Source of the DNA: Labedella endophytica
Lineage (GTDB): Bacteria; Actinomycetota; Actinomycetes; Actinomycetales; Microbacteriaceae
Length of the DNA: 64,000 bases
Direction of reading: 5' to 3'
NCBI RefSeq assembly: GCF_003990045.1
Contig: NZ_RZGZ01000001.1
Span: 682,001-746,000, forward strand
The translations under genes were made by a program, and so were the position numbers. Below, piece by piece: positions 20,568 to 28,812 of this stretch. Under the pieces are notes generated by a model, which was not told where the DNA came from, did not search any database, and saw nothing but the letters and a program-made list of their open reading frames with translations. The first letter of the stretch is position 1; every line of letters starts with the position of its first letter.

Positions 20568-21455
20568 TCAGGCGTGCGGGGCGGGGTACTGAACGCCCGT
20601 GAGCTGCTCGGACGCGTCCCACAGCCGCTTCGCCATGTCGACGTCGCTCGCGGCGGCCGTGCGACCGACGAGGGTCGGGTAGCCGCGCTGCTCGGCGAAG
20701 CCGTCCGGTCCGACGAAGCTCGCGCCGGGGAGATCCTCCACGGCGGCGAACAGCGTGGGCAGGGCACCCATCCGATCCGTCTGGGCGACGACCTTGGTCA
20801 CGCCACCCATCAGGCGGTCCGCGACGCGGTTGCCCGTGCGTCCGGCGAGATTCGTCGCGGCGAAACCGGGGTGGGCGGCGAAGGAGCGCACGGACGAACC
20901 GTCGGCCTCGAGCCGACGCTCGAGCTCGAGCGTGAAGAGCAGATTGGCGAGCTTCGACTGGCCGTAGACGGCCCAGCCCTTGTACGGGCGGTTCCGCCAG
21001 TTGAGGTCGGCGAGGTCGATGCTGCCCATGCGGTGGGCTGCCGACGACACGGTGACGACGCGGTCGGTGACGTGCGGCAGGAGCAGGTTCGTGAGCGCGA
21101 AGTGCCCGAGGTGGTTGGTGCCGAAATGCAGCTCGAATCCGTCGGCCGTGGTCGATTGCGGCTGCAGCATGACGCCCGCGTTGTTCACGAGGACGTCGAG
21201 AGGGCCGTCCCAGGCGTCGGCGAAGCGCCGGACGGACGAGAGATCGGCGAGGTCGAGCTCGCGGACGTCGACGCTCCCCCGGATCGAAGAGGCCGCCGCG
21301 CGGCCGCGGTCCGTGTCGCGCACGGCCAGGACGACGTGCGCCCCTGCCGCGGCGAGGCCGGCGGCCGTCGCACGTCCGAGTCCGCTGTTGCCGCCGGTCA
21401 CGATGATGGTCCGGCCGTGCTGCGGCGGGATGTCCCGCACGTTCCACTGAGTCAT
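20568..21455 (-). CDS. Short-chain dehydrogenase/reductase
   Basis: 295 residues, Rossmann-fold oxidoreductase resembling the retinol dehydrogenase/WWOX-like group. Cofactor motif TGGNSGLGRATAAGL, NNAGVM, the catalytic Ser in VSSAAHRM and YGQSKLAN with the Tyr-x3-Lys pair are all present. Substrate is unknown. ATG 21455 is favoured: TACGGT, seven bases, then ATG gives a leaderless promoter, while an in-frame GTG at 21464 lies inside that spacer. Confidence 0.88.
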   Translation of the reverse strand: MTQWNVRDIPPQHGRTIIVTGGNSGLGRATAAGLAAAGAHVVLAVRDTDRGRAAASSIRGSVDVRELDLADLSSVRRFADAWDGPLDVLVNNAGVMLQPQSTTADGFELHFGTNHLGHFALTNLLLPHVTDRVVTVSSAAHRMGSIDLADLNWRNRPYKGWAVYGQSKLANLLFTLELERRLEADGSSVRSFAAHPGFAATNLAGRTGNRVADRLMGGVTKVVAQTDRMGALPTLFAAVEDLPGASFVGPDGFAEQRGYPTLVGRTAAASDVDMAKRLWDASEQLTGVQYPAPHA

Positions 21456-21529
21456 GTTCGCCACCGTAGGCGCTCAGGGTGGGTGAGGCCTGGGCGTGCG
21501 GGCCCGAACGTGCCTCCGATGAGCGCCCC

Positions 21530-23170
21530 TCAGCGCGTTCGGGGCTGACGCACCGGCAGGACGATCGCGAAGCGGGAGCCGTGACCGAGGCGACTCGCGA
21601 CCTCGATCCGACCGCCGTGCGCGTCCACGATTGTCCGCACGATCGACAGGCCGAGACCGAGCCCCTGCGTGGCCCGGTCCCTGACCTCCTGGGCGCGGAA
21701 GAAGCGGTCGAACAGCTGGCGCTGGTCCTCTCGAGAGATCCCGATGCCGGTGTCGGAGACGACGACGGAGAACTCCCGTCCGCCGGCCTCGGTCCCGCTC
21801 TCCGCCCCGGTCTCGAGGGACAGCGCCACCCGGCCCCCGGCCGGGGTGTACTTCAGCCCGTTCGACAGGAGGTTGTCGATGACCTGACCGATCCGACTCG
21901 CGTCGATCTCGACATCGAAACGGTGCGGAGCGTCCACGGTGACCTCGATGCCGAGCGCCGTCGCGCGCGGGAGGACCGTGTCGGCGCACTCGCGCACGAT
22001 GTTCGCGACGTCGACAGGACCGGGACGCACGCGGATCTCGTTCGCGTTCGCCGTGAGGAGGTCGGAGATGATCGCATGGAGCTGATCGGCGTTGCGCTGG
22101 ATCGTCGAGACCTCCCGGCTCATGCCGATCGCCTCGAGGTCGTGGGTGTCAGCCAGGATGTCGAGGTAGCCGATGATCGACGTGAGCGGCGTGCGCAGCT
22201 CGTGCGACACCGCCACGAGGAACTCCTCACGCACGGCGACCGCGTTCGCGAGATCGGTCACGTCGTGTCCGACGAGGACGGTGCCGAGGAAATCCCCGTC
22301 GGCGGTCTGCACGCGGGACGAGTTGGCCGCGATGGCCCGCTGCTCGCCCGGTACGCCGATCCAGAAGAGGTCGCCGCGGAACTCCTCGCCGTTGAGCGCC
22401 CGATGGAGGGACTGTCGCTCCGTCGGTATCGGCGTGCGCCGGTCCACGTCGTATGCCGCGGTAGCGGCGTGCATCGATTGGTCGTAACCCGCGAGGATGG
22501 CCTGTTCGTTCGCGGCGTGGTTCCGCAGCCCCACCGTCCCGTCCGGTCGGAAGTGCACGATGGAGGCGTCGACGGAGTCGGCGACGGTCCTCGCGAGGAT
22601 CTCGGCCTGCACGGCCTCCTGGAGCACCCGATCCGCCTGCGCCCGTGTGGCGCGCAGCAGCTGGGCGGCTCCGAAGACCATGACGGCCACGATCGAGACG
22701 AGGGCGGGAAGGAGGAAGAGCTCGACCCACTCCCGACCCGTCGAGGGAGCCGGTCGTCCCACGAGGATGGGGAGCGCTGTGACGAGGAGGGCACCCGTGA
22801 CGGAGAGGAGGATCGCCCCGAACGGGAAACGGTAGGAGAGCCAGACGACGGGGAAGATGATGAGGAATCCGGCCGACGGGAGGGTCTCGTAGAGCGACTC
22901 CCGCAGGATCGCGACCGCGACGATGTCGAGTAGCGGGATGATCACGACCGCCTCGACGGGCAGGGCGTTCCAGGGCACGAGGAACACCAGCACGGTCGAC
23001 ACGACGGTCACGGCGACCCCGGTGAGGAAGAGCGGGTGCGCCACCGCGCCGGGGATGCAGAGCGCGACGAGCGCGAAGAGCACGAGGGCTCCGGCGAGGA
23101 ACGGGGACTGACCTCTCCAGAAGACGTCCCGGTGCCGGATCAGCTCGAGCTCGGGTACCGCCTCGGTCAT
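21530..23170 (-). CDS. Orphan sensor histidine kinase with PAS domain
   Basis: 546 residues. The first 190 or so hold six to seven membrane segments. A PAS-like domain (about 200-315) contains IVHFRPDGTVGLRNHAANEQ. Next come the H-box FLVAVSHELRTPLTSIIGY (His323), the N-box IDNLLSNGLKYTPAGG, and the ATP-lid motifs VVSDTGIGIS, FDRFFRAQ and GLGLGLSIV. It should autophosphorylate and pass phosphate to a response regulator, but no regulator gene lies beside it. ATG 23170 has GGAGGG upstream. It is divergent from the secreted endoglycosidase, so the two share a 186-base intergenic region. Confidence 0.9.
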   Translation of the reverse strand: MTEAVPELELIRHRDVFWRGQSPFLAGALVLFALVALCIPGAVAHPLFLTGVAVTVVSTVLVFLVPWNALPVEAVVIIPLLDIVAVAILRESLYETLPSAGFLIIFPVVWLSYRFPFGAILLSVTGALLVTALPILVGRPAPSTGREWVELFLLPALVSIVAVMVFGAAQLLRATRAQADRVLQEAVQAEILARTVADSVDASIVHFRPDGTVGLRNHAANEQAILAGYDQSMHAATAAYDVDRRTPIPTERQSLHRALNGEEFRGDLFWIGVPGEQRAIAANSSRVQTADGDFLGTVLVGHDVTDLANAVAVREEFLVAVSHELRTPLTSIIGYLDILADTHDLEAIGMSREVSTIQRNADQLHAIISDLLTANANEIRVRPGPVDVANIVRECADTVLPRATALGIEVTVDAPHRFDVEIDASRIGQVIDNLLSNGLKYTPAGGRVALSLETGAESGTEAGGREFSVVVSDTGIGISREDQRQLFDRFFRAQEVRDRATQGLGLGLSIVRTIVDAHGGRIEVASRLGHGSRFAIVLPVRQPRTR

Positions 23171-23282
23171 CCGCGCATCCCTCCGACGGACACCGTCCGC
23201 ACCGCTCAGCATCGCGGACGCGGGTGTCGCGGCGTGCAGGGCTCGCCGACGAAGTGGAGGAGAGTCGCGGACCGACCGTTGA

Positions 23283-23296
23283 CTAAACCGTTTAAG
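23283..23296 (+). promoter_or_regulatory. LacI-type operator overlapping the endoglycosidase -35 box
   Basis: CTAAACCGTTTAAG matches the deduced consensus CTAAACCGGTTTAG at 12 of 14 positions. It starts at the C of the -35 box TTGACT (23279-23284); a -10-like CAGGCT follows at the ideal 17-base spacing (23302-23307). A repressor here would occlude RNA polymerase. Confidence 0.7.
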
Positions 23297-23356
23297 CCGC
23301 GCAGGCTGCTGGGTGTCGGCTCGTCGCCGATGACATCCACTCAGTGAGGAGCACAC

Positions 23357-24286
23357 ATGTCACGAACATCCGGCCACCCCACGCGGACCCGGCGCCGCAC
23401 CGGTCTCGCCACCGTCGCGGCCTCGGCCGTCGCCCTCTCGGCCTTGGCCGCTGCGCCCGCCTCCGCGGAGACGTCGAGTCCGGCGGGCGCGACGGGCCCG
23501 GCGAGCATCGCGTACATCGAGGTGAACAGCACCGATCTGAGCGTCGTCGGGGACTACGCCCTCGAGGACGGCTCGAGTGCCTTCGACGTCGCGATCATCT
23601 TCGCGGCCAACATCAATCACGACGGCACGGGCGCGTACCTGCACCTGAACGACCGCGTCCAGGCAACGCTCGACGACGCGGCCGACCAGATCCGGCCGCT
23701 CCAGGACAAGGGCATCAAGGTGACGCTCTCGCTCCTCGGCAACCACCAGGCCGCCGGGTTCGCCAACTTCCCCGATCAGGCCGCGGCCGAGGCGTTCGCC
23801 GACGAGGTCGACGACGTCGTCACGACCTACGGCCTCGACGGCGTGGACATCGACGACGAGTGGGTGTCGTACGGATCCGAGGGGGTGCCCGCGGCGAACG
23901 ACGAGTCCGCCACCTGGCTCGTGGACGCGCTCGACGCGAAGCTCCCCGCCGGCAGCATCATCTCGCTCTACGACATCGGCGAGACGGCGGAGTCCCTGCA
24001 GTCGGCACCGTCCACCGTGCTCGACAAGCTCGACTACATCTGGAACCCGTACTACGGGCAGTACAACGTGCCGATGTTCCCCGGTGTCGATGCGGCGCGA
24101 CTCGGACCGGCCGCGATCGACATCTCCCAGACGCCGGCGGAGACCGCAGCCGACCTCGCGGAGCGGATGGTGTCCGACGGCTACGGGGTCTACGTCACGT
24201 ACAACCTGACCGCCGGTGACCGGAGCGCCTACGTCTCGTCGTTCACGCGCGGGCTGTACGGGCAGGACGCGGTCTACACCGGCTGA
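23357..24286 (+). CDS. Secreted Endo-H-like endo-beta-N-acetylglucosaminidase (GH18)
   Basis: 309 residues. It closely resembles Streptomyces Endo H, which cuts between the two core GlcNAc residues of high-mannose N-glycans and leaves one GlcNAc on the protein. The GH18 motif DGVDIDDE carries the catalytic pair Asp166 and Glu168. FAANIN, LLGNHQAAGFANFPDQ, WNPYYGQYNVP and VYVTYNL also match Endo H. An arginine-rich start and hydrophobic segment end in APASA-E, so cleavage after about residue 37 and secretion are expected. GAGGAG precedes the ATG. It is the first gene of the N-glycan locus, preceded by a LacI-type operator. Activity is inferred from similarity. Confidence 0.92.
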   Translation: MSRTSGHPTRTRRRTGLATVAASAVALSALAAAPASAETSSPAGATGPASIAYIEVNSTDLSVVGDYALEDGSSAFDVAIIFAANINHDGTGAYLHLNDRVQATLDDAADQIRPLQDKGIKVTLSLLGNHQAAGFANFPDQAAAEAFADEVDDVVTTYGLDGVDIDDEWVSYGSEGVPAANDESATWLVDALDAKLPAGSIISLYDIGETAESLQSAPSTVLDKLDYIWNPYYGQYNVPMFPGVDAARLGPAAIDISQTPAETAADLAERMVSDGYGVYVTYNLTAGDRSAYVSSFTRGLYGQDAVYTG

Positions 24287-24318
24287 TCGATCGCGCTCCC
24301 TGCGCCCCGCCGTCTCGT

Positions 24319-24382
24319 CGCGCTGCAGTTCTTGCTGGGCGCTGCAGGAAGAGCTGCAGCGTCGGGCAGAGACTGCAGCGCG
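24319..24382 (+). terminator. Nested CTGCAG inverted repeats between GH18 and GH92
   Basis: Two direct CGCTGCAG boxes are followed by two inverted CTGCAGCG boxes with symmetric spacing (11, 6, 11 bases). The outer arms extend to CGCGCTGCAG / CTGCAGCGCG and most of the N11 segments can pair with wobbles, giving one long imperfect hairpin. It ends seven bases before the -35 box of the next promoter, so it probably ends the endoglycosidase transcript. Confidence 0.55.
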
Positions 24383-24392
24383 GCGGGTTTGA

Positions 24393-24406
24393 CTAATGCG
24401 GTTCAG
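24393..24406 (+). promoter_or_regulatory. LacI-type operator overlapping the GH92 -35 box
   Basis: CTAATGCGGTTCAG matches the deduced consensus at 11 of 14 positions and starts at the C of TTGACT (24389-24394). GACGAT follows after 17 bases (24412-24417), then six bases and the ATG at 24424, so the GH92 message would be leaderless. Confidence 0.68.
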
Positions 24407-24423
24407 CTCGTGACGATCGACGG

Positions 24424-27400
24424 ATGCCGTCATCGCCGTCACCGTCACCGTCCGTGTCCGCCGACCGCCAGGAGGGGATGACCCTCTCGCAGGGTCGGCC
24501 CGCGTTCACGCCAGCCGATCCGCCCGTCGCAGACGATGTCGACTACCTCCGCGTGGACGGGCCGCCGAGCGGCGGCACCGTCGTCCTGCCGGGGCTCGCC
24601 GGCACCCGCATCGTGCACGGGGACGTGCTCGAGTACGACTGGCTGCCCGTCGCGGGGGGCGGGGACCGGTACGCCTCGACGGCGTTCGCCCTCGACCTCG
24701 TCCTCGACGACGGCTCGCGATCGAGCGGCTCCGCCCTCGTCGATCAGCAGGGCACACTCATGGACGCCGACGCGCAAGCACGATCGAAGCGTGCGTGGGT
24801 GGACCAGTGGAACCGACGGATCGTGGATCTCTCACCCCTCGCGGGCCGCCGGATCGTCGAGATCCGTGCCAGCCTCGCGGAGACGGCCTCCGCCGATCCC
24901 GTCCGCACCGTCTTCGTCGACGCCCCGGCCGTGCGCCCCTCCGAAGCACGGCCGGGCGACCTCCTCGGCTGGGTCGACACGCGGCGGGGCACGCGATCCT
25001 CCGACCGGTTCTCCCGCGGGAACAACGCCCCGATCGTCACCCTCCCGCACGGCGGCGTCTTCGGGCTGCCCATGACCGACGCCGGGGCCGGCAACTGGCC
25101 GTACCGGTGGCAGTCGACGCGTCCGTCGCTGCAGGCGTTCGCGACGAGTCACATCCCGAGCCCGTGGATCGGCGACCGCGGGGTCTTCCAGCTCATGCCG
25201 AGCCCGCTCCTCGACCCCGACGTGGATCGGGCCGCCCGCGCGCTCGGCTTCGATCGGCGCACCGAGCACGCGGGTCCCGACCACTACGCGGTGGAGCTCG
25301 AGGGCGTCTCGGCGCTCCTGACGGCGGGACGGCACGTCGTGGGTATGCGCTTCCGATCGGCGGGGGAGAACCTGTCCCTCATCGTCGATCACCTCGGGGA
25401 GGCCGTCGCCGCGACGTGGCAGGAGGGCCCGGACGACCTGCGCCTCGATGTGCGTATCCGCGACGTGGGTCAGACGCTCGACCACTTCGTGCACGTGGTG
25501 TTCCCCCGGGTGCGGAACCACCGACTGATGTTCGGAGGTGGTGAGCTGCGGGGCGTCGTCGTCATCGACGGGGCCGCGGCCGACGTCCTCGTCGGGGTGT
25601 CGACGATCGACGCCGAGACGGCACGGTCGAACGCGGGATCGAACGCCGGGTCGGACGGCGGTGTCGATGGACTCCTCGATCGCGCGGCCCGCGCGTGGAG
25701 GTCGGCCCTCGCTCGCGTCGAGATCCCCGAGCAGGAAGCCGTTTCGGACGACGTCCTGCGGTCGATCGCGGGCGGCCTCGGTCGTGTCTTCAGCTACCCG
25801 AACGCCCACGACGAGCCGGGACCGACCGGACCCCGCTACCGCAGCCCGGTCGACGGCGAGGTGCGCTCCGGTCCGTTTTCGTCGAACAACGGATTCTGGG
25901 ACACCTATCGCACGGCCTGGCCGCTCCTCGGGCTCCTCGCACCGCAGACGACGGCCCGGCTCGCCGACGGCTTCGTCCAGCACTTCTCCGACGCCGGTTG
26001 GGTGGCGCGCTGGAGCGCGCCCGGCCCCGTCGACTGCATGACGGGGACGACGAGCGATACCGTCTTCGCCGGTCTCGCGGCCCTGGGGGTCCCGTTCCGC
26101 GTCGACGAGGCGTACCGCTCGGCGTTCCAGCATGCGACCGTGGCCGCGGCCGACGGCCGTGTGGGTCGGAAGGGTCTGCGCCCCGGGATCTTCCGCGGGT
26201 ACATCGATACGGCCACGCATGAGGGGATGTCATGGACGCTCGACAACGCCATCAACGACGCGTCGGCGTCGCGGCTCGCCCGTCTCCTCGCCGCCGAGGC
26301 GACCGGGGAGCGGCGGGAGCGGCTCGAGACGGAGGGCGACTATCTCGCGCGGCGTGCCCTCGGCTACCGGAACGTCTTCCACGGCGATCCCGGGTTCTTC
26401 ATCGGCCGCGACCCGGACGGCGCGTGGCGAGTGGCCGGCGACGCGTTCGACCCGGCCGAGTGGGGCCACGACTACACGGAGACCAATGCCTGGGGGACCT
26501 CCGTGACCGCCCCGCACGACGGGGCCGGTCTCGCCGCGCTGTACGGGGGAGAGGGTGCCCTCGCGGCCCGGCTCGACGAGATCCTCGCGACACCGGAGAG
26601 CGCCGAGGAATCGGTCTCCGGCTCCTACGGCTTCGTCATCCACGAGATGAACGAGGCCCGCGACGTACGTATGGGGATGATCGCGCTGTCGAATCAGCCC
26701 GCTCATCACATCCCCTTCATGTACATGTTCACGGGGAGGCATGACGACGCCCACCGCCTCGTGGTCGAGGCCAGGGACCGCCTCTTCGTGGGCTCGGAGA
26801 TCGGTCAGGGCTACCCGGGGGACGAGGACAACGGCGAGATGTCGGCCTGGTACCTCTTCTCGGTCCTCGGCCTGTACCCGCTCGTCCCGGGGAGCGGCGA
26901 GTTCGTCCTGACACCCCCGCTGCTGCCGCGCATCGTGCTCCACCCCGAGGGTCGCGCGCACCCGCTCGAGATCGTCACGACGAACCCGGGTCGACCCTTC
27001 ATCCGATCGGTCCGGATCGACGGCGAGCTGTGGGACCGCGTCGCCGTCCCCGCTGAGGACCTTCTGCGCGCCCGCCGCGTGGAGGTCGAACTCGCGGACG
27101 AACCGACGGGGTGGGCACGCGCCTCACGCCCCGGTTCGTTCTCCACGGAGTTCGGGGTCGAGCCCCTGCGCGACCTCCTCACCCGTGCGCCGGACACCCC
27201 GGCTGACGATGCCGGCGAGACACCCCTCGCGCTCACCCCTGGCGGGTTCGTCGACCTCGCTCTCCCGTCGCATTCCGCTGTAGGCATGTACACCGTCACG
27301 CTCGGCGGAGAGCCCCAGCCCCTGCCGGCTGGGCCTGCCGACGAATCGACCGCGTCCTGGCGTCTGCTCGGCATCCGCCTGGACGGGTCGACCGTGCTCC

Positions 27401-27537
27401 TCGACGAACGTGAGGCCGCCGTCGACGTTGCCGGCCGGACGCGACCCTTCCGGATCGCGTCGCCGGAGAAGGTCGTGGCGCTGCGGTTCGAGGCGGTCCG
27501 TGCGCTCGACCTGGCGCAGCTCGAGGCCTTCGCCTGA
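24424..27537 (+). CDS. GH92 family alpha-mannosidase
   Basis: 1037 residues. GH92 enzymes are calcium-dependent exo-alpha-mannosidases, many acting on alpha-1,2 linkages of N-glycans. Blocks seen: LPHGGVFGLPMTDAG, SSNNGFWDTYRTAWPL, VDCMTGTTSD, HEMNEARD (around residues 740-747, general acid Glu), NQPAHHIPFMYMFTG and GYPGDEDNGEMSAWY (Asp800 and Asp802, likely base) ahead of VLGLYPLVPGSGEF. A small beta domain precedes and a C-terminal extension follows. There is no signal peptide, so it should act in the cytoplasm, unlike many Bacteroides homologues. ATG 24424 fits the -35/-10 spacing of a leaderless promoter; ATG 24478 has AGGAGG too close to use. Confidence 0.9.
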   Translation: MPSSPSPSPSVSADRQEGMTLSQGRPAFTPADPPVADDVDYLRVDGPPSGGTVVLPGLAGTRIVHGDVLEYDWLPVAGGGDRYASTAFALDLVLDDGSRSSGSALVDQQGTLMDADAQARSKRAWVDQWNRRIVDLSPLAGRRIVEIRASLAETASADPVRTVFVDAPAVRPSEARPGDLLGWVDTRRGTRSSDRFSRGNNAPIVTLPHGGVFGLPMTDAGAGNWPYRWQSTRPSLQAFATSHIPSPWIGDRGVFQLMPSPLLDPDVDRAARALGFDRRTEHAGPDHYAVELEGVSALLTAGRHVVGMRFRSAGENLSLIVDHLGEAVAATWQEGPDDLRLDVRIRDVGQTLDHFVHVVFPRVRNHRLMFGGGELRGVVVIDGAAADVLVGVSTIDAETARSNAGSNAGSDGGVDGLLDRAARAWRSALARVEIPEQEAVSDDVLRSIAGGLGRVFSYPNAHDEPGPTGPRYRSPVDGEVRSGPFSSNNGFWDTYRTAWPLLGLLAPQTTARLADGFVQHFSDAGWVARWSAPGPVDCMTGTTSDTVFAGLAALGVPFRVDEAYRSAFQHATVAAADGRVGRKGLRPGIFRGYIDTATHEGMSWTLDNAINDASASRLARLLAAEATGERRERLETEGDYLARRALGYRNVFHGDPGFFIGRDPDGAWRVAGDAFDPAEWGHDYTETNAWGTSVTAPHDGAGLAALYGGEGALAARLDEILATPESAEESVSGSYGFVIHEMNEARDVRMGMIALSNQPAHHIPFMYMFTGRHDDAHRLVVEARDRLFVGSEIGQGYPGDEDNGEMSAWYLFSVLGLYPLVPGSGEFVLTPPLLPRIVLHPEGRAHPLEIVTTNPGRPFIRSVRIDGELWDRVAVPAEDLLRARRVEVELADEPTGWARASRPGSFSTEFGVEPLRDLLTRAPDTPADDAGETPLALTPGGFVDLALPSHSAVGMYTVTLGGEPQPLPAGPADESTASWRLLGIRLDGSTVLLDEREAAVDVAGRTRPFRIASPEKVVALRFEAVRALDLAQLEAFA

Positions 27538-27597
27538 ATCGATGCGCCGTCAGGGCGCCGACGAAGCGCACGGAGGGGTTCGGCTCCCTGCCCCTGT

Positions 27598-27632
27598 GCA
27601 CCCTGACCCCGCCCCTCTCGGGGTCAGGGTGC
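27598..27632. terminator. Bidirectional hairpin between GH92 and lacI
   Basis: Perfect 13-bp inverted repeat GCACCCTGACCCC / GGGGTCAGGGTGC (27598-27610, 27620-27632), 9-base loop. The lacI stop codon (27624-27626) lies within the right arm, so the hairpin is partly coding. Confidence 0.72.
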
Positions 27633-28655
27633 GGTGGCGGTGCTCTCGCGACGTGAGAGCGTCGGTTGCGCGGCCGGCACCGATGGCACGATGTCTTCGG
27701 CATCGATGCGGGTCATGAGGGTCCGGGCGGCGAGCTCGCCGAGCGCGTAGGTGTCGCGGGTGAGTGCGGTGATGGACGGGCGGACGAGCCGCATCATGAC
27801 CGAGTCGTCGAAGCTCGCGATGGAGAGCTCCGCGGGCACGGCGACGCCCAGTTCCTGGGCGACGCGGAGACCGGCGAGGGCCATCACGTCGTTGTCGAAG
27901 ACGATCGCGGTGGGGCGATCGTGGCGGGTGAGCAGATCTCGCGTCACCTCCGCCGCCTGCTCGGCCGAGTAGTCCGTCTCGACCGAGACCGGGTCGAAGG
28001 CGCCCGCCGCGGTGGCGCACGCGCGGAGAGCCTTACGGCGCAGCTCCGTGTGTTCGAAATCGAGGCGCCCCATGACGTGCGCGACACGGCGGTGGCCGAG
28101 GCTGAAGAGCTCGCCGAAGAGGGTAGCGGCGACGGCGTCGTCGTCGATCCAGACGCTCGGCACGTCCGGATCGGTGCTCGGGTGGCTGCCGATCTGGACG
28201 GTGGGCAGCTCGAGGTCCGTGAGCAGGGCGATGCGTCGATCGTCCCGGCGGGGGTCGATGAGGATCACCCCGTCGACGCGGTGGGCCGAGTGCCACGAGG
28301 CGTACGCCTCGATCTCCTCGTCGAGGGAGGACACGACGAGGGTCTGGAGTCCGGTGTGGGTCTCGGCGAGACCCGCCTGGATCCCCGCCATGAGATCGGG
28401 GAAGAACGCCTCGGTGCCGAGCGTGCGCGCCGGGCGGTTGAGGACGAGCCCGATGACGTCGACCCGCGATCGCCCGAGGGCGAGAGCGGCGGAGTTCGGA
28501 CGGTAGTTGAGCTCGGACGCCACCCGCAGGACGCGATCCCTGAGCTCCTCACCGACGCCCGGTTTGCCGTTGAGGGCGAACGACACGGCGGCCTTCGAGA
28601 CCCCCAATCGGCGCGCGATGTCGCCGAGCGTCGCCCGCTTCTTGCTCGTCGCCAT
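27624..28655 (-). CDS. LacI family transcriptional repressor of the N-glycan locus
   Basis: 343 residues. N-terminal helix-turn-helix LGDIARRLGVSKAAVSFALN then GKPGVGEELRDRVLR. The periplasmic-binding-protein-like sensor domain follows with DVIGLVLNRP, VDGVILIDPR, RRVAHVMGR, IVFDNDVMALAG and LSIASFDDSVMMRLVRP. The ligand is presumably a mannose- or GlcNAc-containing oligosaccharide, by context only. AGGAGG precedes the ATG. The operator copy at 28681-28694 stands just upstream of a -10-like TACATT on this strand, suggesting autorepression. Three further copies lie at the promoters of the endoglycosidase, GH92 and transporter genes. Confidence 0.9.
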   Translation of the reverse strand: MATSKKRATLGDIARRLGVSKAAVSFALNGKPGVGEELRDRVLRVASELNYRPNSAALALGRSRVDVIGLVLNRPARTLGTEAFFPDLMAGIQAGLAETHTGLQTLVVSSLDEEIEAYASWHSAHRVDGVILIDPRRDDRRIALLTDLELPTVQIGSHPSTDPDVPSVWIDDDAVAATLFGELFSLGHRRVAHVMGRLDFEHTELRRKALRACATAAGAFDPVSVETDYSAEQAAEVTRDLLTRHDRPTAIVFDNDVMALAGLRVAQELGVAVPAELSIASFDDSVMMRLVRPSITALTRDTYALGELAARTLMTRIDAEDIVPSVPAAQPTLSRRESTATAP

Positions 28656-28680
28656 CGTGGCCTCCTCGACACCGAATGTA

Positions 28681-28694
28681 CTGAACCGGTTAAT
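28681..28694. promoter_or_regulatory. LacI-type operator in front of lacI
   Basis: CTGAACCGGTTAAT has the perfect centre AACCGGTT. Its centre is 25 bp from that of the next copy (28706-28719). On the minus strand it directly precedes TACATT (28680-28675), a likely -10 for lacI. Confidence 0.68.
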
Positions 28695-28705
28695 CCGGTG
28701 GTTGA

Positions 28706-28719
28706 CTTACCCGGTTTAG
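28706..28719 (+). promoter_or_regulatory. LacI-type operator overlapping the transporter -35 box
   Basis: CTTACCCGGTTTAG matches the deduced consensus at 12 of 14 positions, starts at the C of TTGACT (28702-28707), and is followed after 17 bases by GAGGAT (28725-28730) as -10. The geometry is identical to the two other enzyme promoters. Confidence 0.7.
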
Positions 28720-28812
28720 TTGCTGAGGATATACCCCATCGCCTCGTCTCCGCGACCGGTCCCCAGCGCGGATCACAGCGGACGTCGCCTGCACACAAAG
28801 GAGTTGCATCAC

